Below are positions 1 to 10,800 of a stretch of DNA of 64,000 nucleotides, piece by piece (position 1 is the stretch's first letter; each line of letters opens with the position of its first letter). The notes below the pieces were generated by a model that saw only the letters and a list, made by a program, of their open reading frames with translations, did not search any database and was not told the origin of the DNA. This DNA comes from Debaryomyces hansenii CBS767. Taxonomy: Eukaryota > Ascomycota > Pichiomycetes > Serinales > Debaryomycetaceae. Made by a program: the position numbers and the translations under genes. Where the stretch lies: assembly GCF_000006445.2 (NCBI RefSeq), contig NC_006049.2:496001-560000 (forward strand), given 5' to 3'.

Positions 1-629
1 ACAATCAACGACAACTAAAGCACCATCGGTAACACGCAAAGCAGCAGTGACTTCAGAGGAGAAATCAACGTGACCTGGCGAATCGATCAAGTTAATCAAG
101 AAAGAGTTACCTACGGTCTTTTGTTGGATTTCCTTACAGTCATCGTCAGTCATAGAAGCGTACAAGGAAATAGCGGTAGACTTAATAGTAATACCTCTTT
201 CTTGTTCATCTTTTCTGGTATCAGTGAATCTAGCTTCACCAGCCTTAGCAGCAGAAATAATACCAGCTCTTTGAACCAACGAATCAGTTAAAGTGGATTT
301 ACCGTGATCGACGTGAGCAATGACGGACATGTTACGGACATTGGTAACCTTGTCCATCAATTCACGGATTTGTTCAATAGTGAAAGCAACTGTTAATATG
401 TTAGTATCACTCGTCGTCAATGTTTCTTTCGTCACGTCTACCAGTCGTCAAATCCTTCATTCTTGCTTTCTTATCCCTCTCAGGTCTCTTCATCTCCCTG
501 CTTGAAATTTTCTCCAACAAAAATTTTGGATTCTGTTGAATGGTGGCCGGCTAATTATTTTCACTAAAAATCTTTGCCAATTGTTTCAATTCTTAGTGCA
601 TTTATTAGTTTTAATATATACATACCCAT
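1..629 (-). CDS. EFT2: Translation elongation factor 2, 5' part (two exons)
   Basis: This is the N-terminal part of eEF2, the GTPase that moves tRNA and mRNA through the ribosome; the rest lies left of the window. Exon 1 is only ATGG (629-626) and exon 2 runs from 389 to the edge, giving 131 codons that begin [16 protein letters not shown]. The G1 loop (AHVDHGKST), the switch region with [10 protein letters not shown], and the G3 motif (DSPGHVDF) are all visible, and they diagnose eEF2. Splicing is inferred because the reading frame has no ATG without it, and donor, branch point and acceptor all fit. It is divergent from ADE8. Codon use is strongly biased, as expected for a very abundant protein. 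Confidence 0.97.
390..625 (-). other. EFT2: EFT2 spliceosomal intron
   Basis: The intron has a GTATGT donor (625-620), a perfect TACTAAC branch point (406-400) and an AACAG acceptor ending at 390. It is 236 nt long and interrupts the second codon. I searched it for C/D-box snoRNA motifs and found no C box. Confidence 0.92.
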
Positions 630-801
630 TTTGATAGATTATTATTGTTGTTGGACGTTAGCTAATCTTAAAAAATCCTTTTTAATAAAATGCTAGGAAA
701 AAAAAACCAAGGGAATGGCTACTGGAACCTGTCCAGCACGAGGGGATTGGTATCAAAATTTTTTGGTGATGGCTCAAGTGAGATCGAAAATTTTTCAGCC
801 G

Positions 802-855
802 CCGGGTAACCCATATTTCTCTCAGTAAACACCATACTGGGACTGGGTTACCCGG
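802..855. promoter_or_regulatory. Inverted pair of Reb1-type sites upstream of EFT2
   Basis: CCGGGTAACCCA (802-813) and its exact reverse complement TGGGTTACCCGG (844-855) form a 12-bp perfect inverted repeat with a 30-bp spacer. Each arm contains CGGGTAA, the known core site of the yeast general regulatory factor Reb1. The pair lies about 175-225 bp upstream of the EFT2 start, in the promoter shared with ADE8. Binding is inferred from the motif. Confidence 0.6.
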
Positions 856-1169
856 GTTTGATTGAACCAATAGTACGGGGAATGAGGTTATGGGAGAAAT
901 TGGGATAGATACTGAGGTCTGATAGGAACAATTAAGACTACATATTATTTAGAAGAGAGGGCCATGTTACTGGGAGTAGTTTTGCTTGGAAATAAGCAAC
1001 AACGAACCGTATAGTGTTGAACGAAGGAGAAATGTCAGCCATTTTGGTGCCAGGGTTTTGAGGAGAGCGGAATGCTCCTGCACATATTTATATTCAATTT
1101 GGTGTAGGAATGTTGGTGTATGGACTTAAATATTAGTCCGAACCTGTAAAGGTCGTGCCAACCTGTAAA

Positions 1170-1175
1170 TGACTC
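1170..1175 (+). promoter_or_regulatory. TGACTC site upstream of ADE8 (Gcn4/Bas1 type)
   Basis: TGACTC lies 80 bp before the ADE8 ATG. In budding yeasts this core is bound by Gcn4 and by Bas1, the activator of purine genes. A direct repeat of AACCTGTAAA sits just upstream (1141-1150 and 1160-1169). The rest of 630-1254 holds the Reb1-type pair and no gene that I can see. Confidence 0.5.
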
Positions 1176-1254
1176 CGATTATTGAAAAATCGCTAGTAGG
1201 AATAGATGAAAAATGGGCCTGATTTGTCATTATACACCCTAGATAAGCTACAGG

Positions 1255-1923
1255 ATGCCTGATATAACAGTGTTAATATCCGGGTCAGGGTCGAACTTGC
1301 AGGCATTGATCGATGCGGAAAAGAAAGGAGAACTCGGTGGCACAATCACGCAGGTGGTTTCTTCGAGCGACACAGCATATGGCTTGACGAGGGCATCGCA
1401 GGCTTCAATTGGTACCAAGACACATATTTTGAAGAACTATTACAAGGGAACCACGAAAGAAGATAAGAGCGAGCGCGAAGCGAGAAGAGAGAAATTCAAT
1501 GAGGACTTGGCCAAGCTCTTGATCAACGGGGACATCAGGGACACTCCGGTGGACGGATACACCAAGCCAGATTTGGTGGTGTGTGCGGGCTGGATGTTGA
1601 TTTTGTCACCCACAGTGTTGACACCGTTGGAGAAGACGGGTATAACGATCATCAACTTGCATCCAGCATTACCGGGAGCATTTGACGGAACACATGCTAT
1701 CGAGAGAGCGTGGAAAGCGGGCCAGTCTGGAGACATAACTACTGGAGGGGTGATGATTCACAAGGTCATAGCAGAAGTCGACAGAGGAGCACCGGTACTA
1801 GTCAAGGAGATTGATTTACGCAAAGACGAATCATTGGACGATTACGAAACGAGGATACATGATCTCGAACATGTTGCGATCGTAGAAGGTACAAATATAG
1901 TCTTGAAAGAATTAGCTAAGTAG
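1255..1923 (+). CDS. ADE8: Phosphoribosylglycinamide formyltransferase (GAR transformylase)
   Basis: This enzyme transfers a formyl group from 10-formyl-tetrahydrofolate to GAR in the third step of de novo purine synthesis, in the cytosol. The 222-aa protein is a single-domain PurN-type enzyme, close to the usual yeast length of about 214. It opens with the substrate loop ISGSGSNLQAL (residues 9-18). The catalytic Asn134 and His136 lie in the motif INLHPALPGAFDG, and the catalytic Asp176 in AEVDRGAPV. The start is the first ATG, two residues before the first beta strand, so there is no room for a targeting peptide. A TGACTC element upstream fits Bas1/Gcn4 control. It is convergent with IDH2, with 125 bp between the stop codons. 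Confidence 0.96.
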   Translation: MPDITVLISGSGSNLQALIDAEKKGELGGTITQVVSSSDTAYGLTRASQASIGTKTHILKNYYKGTTKEDKSEREARREKFNEDLAKLLINGDIRDTPVDGYTKPDLVVCAGWMLILSPTVLTPLEKTGITIINLHPALPGAFDGTHAIERAWKAGQSGDITTGGVMIHKVIAEVDRGAPVLVKEIDLRKDESLDDYETRIHDLEHVAIVEGTNIVLKELAK

Positions 1924-2048
1924 GAATTAAGTAATATTTACACCAAAACTGCAACTATACAATTTCATCTTATCACTACGAATTTTAATCCTATTTTATA
2001 TATTTAATGTAGTAATAAAACTAAATGAAACAATTACTAGCCTTGCGA

Positions 2049-3146
2049 TTATAATCTGGTAATAACTTGTTCGGTGAAGTTTTGGGTGGAAGAAGTACCG
2101 TATAAGTCACCAGTTCTGTTTTCCTTACCGGAAGCAATGGTATCTAAGACAGCCTTTTCAATCTTGTCAGCATCAGAGTTTAAAGACATGTGTCTCAACA
2201 TCATACATGAAGATAATAATAAAGCGGTTGGGTTAGCTAAACCTTTACCGGCAATATCTGGAGCAGAACCGTGGACGGCTTCGAAAATGGAGACCTTGTT
2301 ACCCATGTTACCCGATGGAGTTAAACCTAAACCACCGATTAAACCAGATGATAAATCGGACATGATATCACCATATAAGTTAGGCATGACCATGACAACA
2401 TCCTTATAGTCCGCTGGGTCAGCAGTCAATTTCAAAGAAGTGTTATCTAACAATTCGTAATCTAACTTGATGTCTGGGTATTCCTTACCGATTTCCTTGG
2501 CAGTGGAAACAAACAAACCATCGGACAACTTCATGATGGAGGCCTTGTGCACAACAAGAACATGTGGCTTGTTGATAGATTTGGCGTATTCAAAAGCGTA
2601 TCTAATAACCTTTTCGGAGGCTGGCTTGGTGATCAACTTGATCGATTGCACAACACCTGGAACGATAGTGTGTTCAATACCCGAGTATTCACCTTCGGTG
2701 TTTTCTCTGATTAACACGGTATCAACGTTTTCGTATGGAGTATCGTATCCGACAACCGACTTACATGGACGAACATTGGCAAACAAGTTGAAAGTTCTTC
2801 TCAAGGTCAAGTTCATAGAGGTGTGACCCTTACCAACTGGGGTAGCTAATGGTCCCTTTAATGCAACTAAGTTTTTGTTGACTGAATCAACAGCTGGTTG
2901 TGGTAAAGTGGTCTTACCATCAATTAATAACGGAGTAACGTCAACGGATTCAAATTCGATTGGGACCTTGGCAGCGGCGTAGATATCCTTAACGGATTGA
3001 GAGATTTCAGGACCGATACCATCACCTTCGATCAAGGTCACGGTATACTTACCATTAGACTTCTTGCTTCCGGTAAATTGACCGGCAATATAAGATCTGG
3101 TGAATCTTGGGGAAATTGCTGATTGTCTAGTTATCTGTCTGAACAT
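2049..3146 (-). CDS. IDH2: NAD-dependent isocitrate dehydrogenase subunit 2, mitochondrial
   Basis: This is the catalytic subunit of the mitochondrial NAD-isocitrate dehydrogenase, an allosteric TCA-cycle enzyme that works as an IDH1/IDH2 hetero-octamer. The 365-aa protein starts with a basic, Ser/Arg-rich presequence ([18 protein letters not shown]). Then come the family signatures [26 protein letters not shown], the active-site stretch [15 protein letters not shown], and the metal/NAD region [14 protein letters not shown] through [17 protein letters not shown]. The Arg in LTLRR and the intact ENTEGEYSG favour the catalytic IDH2 paralogue over the regulatory IDH1; the match to S. cerevisiae Idh2 runs end to end. 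A CCAAT box about 150 bp upstream suggests Hap2/3/5 control. Confidence 0.95.
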   Translation of the reverse strand: MFRQITRQSAISPRFTRSYIAGQFTGSKKSNGKYTVTLIEGDGIGPEISQSVKDIYAAAKVPIEFESVDVTPLLIDGKTTLPQPAVDSVNKNLVALKGPLATPVGKGHTSMNLTLRRTFNLFANVRPCKSVVGYDTPYENVDTVLIRENTEGEYSGIEHTIVPGVVQSIKLITKPASEKVIRYAFEYAKSINKPHVLVVHKASIMKLSDGLFVSTAKEIGKEYPDIKLDYELLDNTSLKLTADPADYKDVVMVMPNLYGDIMSDLSSGLIGGLGLTPSGNMGNKVSIFEAVHGSAPDIAGKGLANPTALLLSSCMMLRHMSLNSDADKIEKAVLDTIASGKENRTGDLYGTSSTQNFTEQVITRL

Positions 3147-3829
3147 TCTGTTAACAATACGTTTAATTATTCTTATTTATCAAGAAGATGAAAATTTTAA
3201 GGATAATTGGCTCTGCGATTATATGATTTTCCGTTGATATTTTTTTTTCAGACCAGGTTTAAGAGTGAGCACTAAAATCCCTTCCGACGCCGTTCGTCCA
3301 ATAAAAATCGAGATGTCTGGACGGTGTCTCGGAGCCGAAATACCTGATTTCTGCGGACTTATATTGACCGATCTACACTAGTAGAGTAGGTTATAAACGG
3401 GTTTATGTATTGGTAGTAGTGTTGTTGAACACCGGTGCCCATCATGTAGCTAATAATTGACTCTCAAGCCAAAAAAAGTGGTCAAATAGAGCTTGACTTG
3501 TCTGATCAATATATGTTTCGCCGAGCGCAACACAACCGATGCTCCGAACTTATAGGCGTTTTTGGAATAAGGGGAGAGGCATTACTTGGGTTGCCACATT
3601 GAGATATAGAATGGAAGCACCGGTGACTTGGCAGAGAAAGCTTTCCGCGAAAGACTACTACTCTGATGATTATATAGAAATCAATCGATAGTTATGCAAA
3701 TATTTTGCAAAATATTTTGCAATCATTACTAGCTAGAGTACATTACATGGCAAATTTAGTGGTATGTTCTCTATTAGAGCATTTCATATATATGTGTCTA
3801 CATAGGGTCGTAGACATAGAATTTCTGGC
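3147..3829. promoter_or_regulatory. IDH2 promoter and 3' flank of SFA1, with CCAAT box
   Basis: No gene is seen here. CCAAT at 3298-3302 is a candidate Hap2/3/4/5 site for IDH2. A TTTCGCCGAG sequence near 3517 resembles the TTCGGCGAA element repeated upstream of INO1. The right half belongs to the 3' end of the SFA1 homologue. Confidence 0.4.
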
Positions 3830-5126
<1,297 letters not shown>

Positions 5127-5150
5127 TATAACGTTAATCAATTCAATTCT

Positions 5151-5203
5151 TTATAATAAGGAAGCAATTAATTTTATTAATTATAATAAGGAAGCAATTA
5201 ATT
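5151..5203. repeat. 23-bp perfect direct repeat upstream of SFA1
   Basis: Two identical 23-bp copies (5151-5173 and 5181-5203) repeat with a 30-bp period, starting 25 bp upstream of the SFA1 start. The core is AATAAGGAAGCAATTAATT. The gap 5127-5518 also contains the 3' flank of AHA1 and no further gene. Confidence 0.85.
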
Positions 5204-5518
5204 CTAATCTTATTAAATATCACAACGTTTTTAGCAAAATACGAATATCTTGTTCATTCACGACCTTGCTTACAAACTTGCTATATTAGTTTTTTCCGGA
5301 ACGACTAAATAGCTCGGATAATGATAAGGTCTTATGGATTATAGTAGAATTATATCCAATAAAAAAATTATCGGATATGTTGACCTCATTGAAAATGAAA
5401 TGTTTGTCATGATAGTGTTTTGTAATTACTAATAATGAAAATTTTCTGTAAAAAGTATTGCAAGTGTCTAATACTTCATTACTTCATAATATATTTATAA
5501 AACTAATGTATATACTGT

Positions 5519-6559
5519 TTACAAGACAGCGCCAAAACCAAAGGTAATCTTTATAGATCTAATGTAATAATCTTCGAAGTTACCTCTAACTCTATCTTCC
5601 TCACCAACTGGGATACCAGACCATTTCACAATCATTTTTGTTTCACCAGAACCTTGGATCAATTGCAAGTCCAATTGAGCGTAATGGCCAGACTTCCAGT
5701 CTTCCAATCTCCATAACTGTACTATTTTTTCATTTGGCACTAATTTTAAGAACTTACCACTGATGGAACCCCCAAAGAGACTAAATTCAGAGCCTTCTTC
5801 TGGTGGGAAGCTTCCCATTGACGGATTGGATCTACTCCAGGCAGCAACACGTTGCTGGTCCAATAATGTGATATACAATTGCTCAGCGGTGGTGTTGAAA
5901 GTAGGTTCCAAGTGCAAAGTAGACGTGTTATATCTTGGCACAGACGAATTAGATGCCGATTTTGCAGCAGCAGCACCCGAGGATGTACTCTTTTGAGCAG
6001 CCGGAGTTGGGGCAGATGCCTTCTTTGCAGCTGCTGGAGTGTTCTGGGCGTTTTCTTGGTTGGCCTTGGTATATGCGGAGTTGACTTTGTCAGACGACAA
6101 TTGAATGTCGGAACTATGAGTAGTTATCAAGTCGCGGCCGAATTTAATCAAGCTGTCTCTTAATTTAGGTAACAATTCCTTCTTAATAAGTGGTCTCATC
6201 TTTTCTGAATCGGCATCTTCATTGTAGATACTGATATCGAACTGTAAATCGTCTTCAGTCGAATCGTACGCTAACTCAGGAACTGTGATTGAACCAGAAA
6301 AGTCGCCTTCTTTCTTCGACTGAGAAATCGAATGACCCTTGATCTCAAGGACTACCTTCAAGTCAAAGAGAGAAATAACCTTTCCCTTACGTTGACAAAC
6401 CTCGACATCACCTTCAACGGATGAAATTGTGTTCACAAATACATCTTTTTCACCTTCAGCTGCAGATATGTTGATCAAATTTTCGTTGAAATATTGTCTT
6501 GTCCAGTCAATACAGTTTTTGTCAACCCAATGCCAATTATTAGGATTATGTACAACCAT
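5519..6559 (-). CDS. AHA1: Hsp90 co-chaperone, activator of Hsp90 ATPase
   Basis: Aha1 binds the middle and N-terminal domains of Hsp90 and stimulates its weak ATPase. The 346-aa length matches yeast Aha1 (350 aa). The N-terminal Aha1_N domain (about residues 10-150) starts with NNWHWVDKNC and contains the conserved KGKVISLFDL stretch. A low-complexity Ala/Ser/Lys linker (about 165-205) follows. The C-terminal AHSA1 domain (about 210-346) has AAWSRSNP, GGSISGKFLKLVPNEKIVQ and WRLEDWKSGHYA. There is no targeting signal, so it is cytosolic. It lies head to tail with PUP1, 200 bp apart. Confidence 0.95.
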   Translation of the reverse strand: MVVHNPNNWHWVDKNCIDWTRQYFNENLINISAAEGEKDVFVNTISSVEGDVEVCQRKGKVISLFDLKVVLEIKGHSISQSKKEGDFSGSITVPELAYDSTEDDLQFDISIYNEDADSEKMRPLIKKELLPKLRDSLIKFGRDLITTHSSDIQLSSDKVNSAYTKANQENAQNTPAAAKKASAPTPAAQKSTSSGAAAAKSASNSSVPRYNTSTLHLEPTFNTTAEQLYITLLDQQRVAAWSRSNPSMGSFPPEEGSEFSLFGGSISGKFLKLVPNEKIVQLWRLEDWKSGHYAQLDLQLIQGSGETKMIVKWSGIPVGEEDRVRGNFEDYYIRSIKITFGFGAVL

Positions 6560-6759
6560 TTTTAGTATTTCTTCCTATGGTTTTATCGGTTTTATCGTGG
6601 GTTATCTACGATTATATAGACATTTTTGTGTGGAAAGATCTAGAAATTTCATGGACACAAAATTGGCAACGTGACACAAAATCACCAAAGCAAAGAAACA
6701 TACATACTACAACGATTCATTCCAATTTATGTATATTAACAGGCATCTCTACGTAAAAT

Positions 6760-7575
6760 CTAGGCATCAACTTCCATGGCATCAGCGGTGCCAGAATTAA
6801 AAGGTATAACCGTTTCTTCAACATCGACCAATTCACGCACGCTTTCTCTCAAGACCGCAGTCGTACCTCTTTGGAACTTATACGATCTGGTCTTTTCAGA
6901 TCTCACATTTGGAGTCAAGTAGTTCCTGTACAATTCAGCATCCTTCCCGATTTCCATAACACACAAGTCAACGTTAGAACCAGAACCCAAATCGTTCCAG
7001 ATACCCAGCTCGATGGCGTCGGCGACCAACTTCATGGCCTCTTCTCTAGACATGTCTGGTCTCCAGTGGGTTTCTAACACTGCCATTGCCGCCAAGGATC
7101 CAGATCCTAATGATTGATATTGTCCAATGTCTGTAGAACCATGTGCTTGTACAGATAACAAGTGAGCTCCGGTTGGATCAACACCCGCAACAATAAGATA
7201 CGCTCCCAAGTGACCTTGATACTTAAATAAATGCTGCTTCAATAACGTCAATGCTGTGATTACTCTTGGTTTACGGTTCTGTGACAAAGAATGCAATTCC
7301 AAGTTGGACGCTATCAATTGGGTCACCATCTCGGTGTCCGCAGCAGTACCAGCACCAGCACACCAAATTCTTGGGGCCAATCTATGTAATTTTTCACAAT
7401 TCTTATCCGCCACAATGCTACCAGCGGTAGCCCTAGTATCTGCTGCAATAACAACTCCTCCCTTAAACTTACATCCGACAATCGTGGTACCAGTCGAAGT
7501 AGCGGTTGGCGCACCAAAACCCTTGGTGGTTAAAAAGTGATTCCTTTGATAATTATCAAAACTTAAACCAGGCAT
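6760..7575 (-). CDS. PUP1: 20S proteasome subunit beta-2 (trypsin-like)
   Basis: This is the beta-2 catalytic subunit of the 20S core, made as a precursor that cleaves itself. The 271-aa protein has a 29-residue propeptide ending in TSTG. The mature enzyme starts at Thr30 (TTIVGCKFKGG), the nucleophile. Asp46 (AADTRAT) and Lys62 (NCEKLHR) correspond to mature Asp17 and Lys33 of the catalytic set, so the subunit should be active. The long C-terminal tail is the arm that beta-2 wraps around beta-3. A candidate Rpn4 element lies about 110 bp upstream in the promoter shared with TRS120. Confidence 0.97.
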   Translation of the reverse strand: MPGLSFDNYQRNHFLTTKGFGAPTATSTGTTIVGCKFKGGVVIAADTRATAGSIVADKNCEKLHRLAPRIWCAGAGTAADTEMVTQLIASNLELHSLSQNRKPRVITALTLLKQHLFKYQGHLGAYLIVAGVDPTGAHLLSVQAHGSTDIGQYQSLGSGSLAAMAVLETHWRPDMSREEAMKLVADAIELGIWNDLGSGSNVDLCVMEIGKDAELYRNYLTPNVRSEKTRSYKFQRGTTAVLRESVRELVDVEETVIPFNSGTADAMEVDA

Positions 7576-7680
7576 CCTTTTATTACTCTTATTAATTCAA
7601 AGATATATGCACTTATATGATCCTCCGTTTCAATAACTGATTCTTATGGTTAAAGATACGATTATATTCTTTCCAACTTC

Positions 7681-7691
7681 TTTTTGCCTCC
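7681..7691 (-). promoter_or_regulatory. PUP1: Candidate Rpn4/PACE-like element upstream of PUP1
   Basis: Read towards PUP1 the sequence is GGAGGCAAAAA. The S. cerevisiae proteasome element is GGTGGCAAA and the Candida form is reported as GAAGGCAAAA; this differs from each at one position. The placement and orientation fit. Function is inferred. Confidence 0.45.
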
Positions 7692-7838
7692 CTCTCGTTT
7701 TGATATTGGATAATTCGCGCACGACACGGTATTCATTTTCGTAGCATTGATCTTGCAAACAAAACTACGCCAAGATACAGCGGTTAACTCATTTAAATAA
7801 CTACATTATCAAGATAGTTGGTATTATAGAAGCTCGAA

Positions 7839-10800
7839 ATGGTGGATAGATATAGATATATAAATCCTTCGAGAGTTAGGACATTGGTGGTCCCAATTAA
7901 TGGTTGTACACAAGCAGACTTTGCCAGATATCTCGAATTGGTACGATCAAATGCTAATGAAGTTAGGTTGTTAGACGTAACACCTATAGCTCAATTACAA
8001 TACTTCAACCCACAGACGTTTCCACACGGGAAAGTGATGTTTGACTATGTGTCGCATGCGCCCGAAGCAGATTCGATCTTTTTGCATGATTTTGAGCCGT
8101 TTCGAAAGACGTTTATTATACTTGGGGTTGGGAAGTACGACGAGGGAGTAACGTCGAAGGAGAAGCAGACAGAAGTGCTTGGAAGTTTGAAGAAATGGCA
8201 TCCCAGCTCGATAGTGCATAATGTTATTTATTTCGATACACCGGGGGACGTAATTGACGATTTAAACCCATCAAGCGATCATTCGACAAAGGAGGTGTTT
8301 TACCATGAAGGATCATTACAGCACAATATTACGGCATTAGAAACACTCATGTGTGAGGTTACTAGGAATTTTTTAACGGCATTGGATAGCTACGCATCAT
8401 CATATTTAAACATAACATTGAGGTCTCCCGTCTCTATAAGCGACAGTCACAATTTAACCAAGACCATAAGTAAAGCGCAGAAAAGGATTAGTTCTAGTTC
8501 AGGATCTTTTAAGGTTTCATTTTCATCAACGTCCAGCACGAATGGAGCGACATCGGCTTCAGACTTGAAATCAAAATCCCAACAACGGCACAATGGTAGA
8601 CGGTCCAAACTCTTGGGTAGTTTCTATTTATTAGCAGGTAAATACTCAGATGCATTAGAGTATTTTACTGATTCCATAGCGAATTTGAAGAAGTGTGACG
8701 ACTATTTATGGCTTGGTAGTGCCCTAGAAGGTATTGGAAACTCCGTTGTCATGTTACACTTCTTAGGTATATCATACAACTTATCAAGTTCTACCATAAT
8801 TTCAGTCTTGCAAATCTCCAAGAGTAAATTTAATGCAATAGCATCCGCAGTATCTGCTACGAGCGTGGAGAGTTCTTCTCCAAAAAGGATATCAACTGAT
8901 TCTTTATCCCATAATAGCACAACAAACGGACATTTATCCGTGCCACATCAAACCAATTCGCCAAGAAACTCAAGCAGTAGTACGATAAATTTTAATTTTG
9001 CAACTTCCAATATCCCTGGCTCAGGTCCAGATTTAAACTCTTTACCCATTCCTCAACTAATAAAATTGATTTCTTCAAAGGCTTTACAATATTACCAACT
9101 TAGTACCAGTGACTACGAGAATACGGTTCCTGACTTAGTTTATGTGGAGTCATTGTTAAGGCTAATTAAATTTATGATTTGCATATATCTTGGTGGAAAT
9201 GAGTTGAATTCTACGGTAATGGAAAGCATTGTAAAATCCATACCCATCAGTAACAAACTAAGCATTTATTCAAGTAAAGATGATAAATCGTGGTTTCTGA
9301 AACGAGATATACTTAAAGAGATTGATAAAGTGTTTTCTTTACAATTGGTTGATATGGGATTAATTGACCAATGCAGAATTTACTGTTGTTTAGCAACCAT
9401 GTACAGCGATTTGGAACTATTCAGAAAAAGAGCATTTATCCTTCGAATTTTATTAGTTAGTTTGCTACCTAAATTGGAATTAGCAGCAAAGGAGAAAGAA
9501 AATAAGATTGATTTTGACACTCAGAGAAATATTTCAATTATCTCCTTTGAGGGTACATCTTCTAATGGAAGCCAGGTGTCCAGTATTAGACAAATATATG
9601 AATCTTTGTTTGAGATCTATAAAATAAATGAGGAAACAGAAAGTTCATTGGATTCTGCTTCACATCATGCCCAAAGTAACTGGGCTTCCTTACAATTATC
9701 TCTTTTGAAATTATGCTTGAAAATCTCAGAAACAATTAAAGACTACCCTTTTTTGATGAAGTTATGCACATTACTATTAACCCGTTATTCACATTGTTTA
9801 CCTGTTGACGATCAGTGCAAATTGAAAGAAAAAATTGAGTGGCTATCCTATATGTCTCATAAAAATAATTCAAATATAGTAGCACCGTACTGGGATCCAT
9901 TTTTGGTTAGGAAAGTAAAATTTATAAGTAACAGAAACAAGGATGAATTGATACCTTTTGCTGAATACCAGAAGACGTCTAATAATGTTGGATTGGTTGA
10001 TGGACTGCCAAGTCGTAATATTTCCGGTCCTTCTGGTGCAAATCAGCCTTTTGTTTTTAATCCATTTAACAAAGCTAACAATACAGCAATCAATAAGGAC
10101 AAGTTGTTAATCAAAGATGAAATTTATCAATTGAAAGTAAGCTTGCAAAACCCTTTTTCGTTTGAAATTGAGCTCAATGATTTGTCTATTGTAACGGATG
10201 GTACAATAGCAGTTCAAACTTTAAAAAGCTTGGTGAAATCAACTAGTAATAATAATGCCTATCAGGCTCCATCGCATAATTTGAATTCGTATAACCGAAG
10301 TAGGCCTAACAGCATTAATAATAAGATGCGATCTGCTCCCCATATCACAGCTAACCAGAAACGTTCCCAGTCTGCGCTTTTCAATAATAACCAAGGCCAA
10401 CAGGAGATATCCCCTTCTTTGAATGTCTTTAACGGTACAAACAGTACGATAACGATTGGTCCAAAGTCAGTTGAACATTTATTGGTAGCATTCAAACCAT
10501 TAGAATCAGGAGAACTAAACATAAAAGGATTTGAGGTTTCTCTTTCTAATTGTCAACCTCAATTTTTCCATATAATCGATAAAGAAATTTACAAGGGATT
10601 GCTGAAAGTGAAGAAGTTTTCTAATATTAATGAAAATGATCATGAAACTGGGGATAATATTATTGAAAATCTAATCGAGAACAAGGTTGAGTCTCGAGCT
10701 ATCACAAAGATTTTGACTCTTACAGTAGTTCCTCCGCAACCAAATTTATCCCTCACAAGTATTCTGTTAACTAATGGTTGGCTAATGTTGCTTGAAGGTG

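Noticed and set aside
682..870. 62-codon minus-strand frame upstream of EFT2
   Set aside because: It overlaps the Reb1-type inverted repeat and has no protein-like features.
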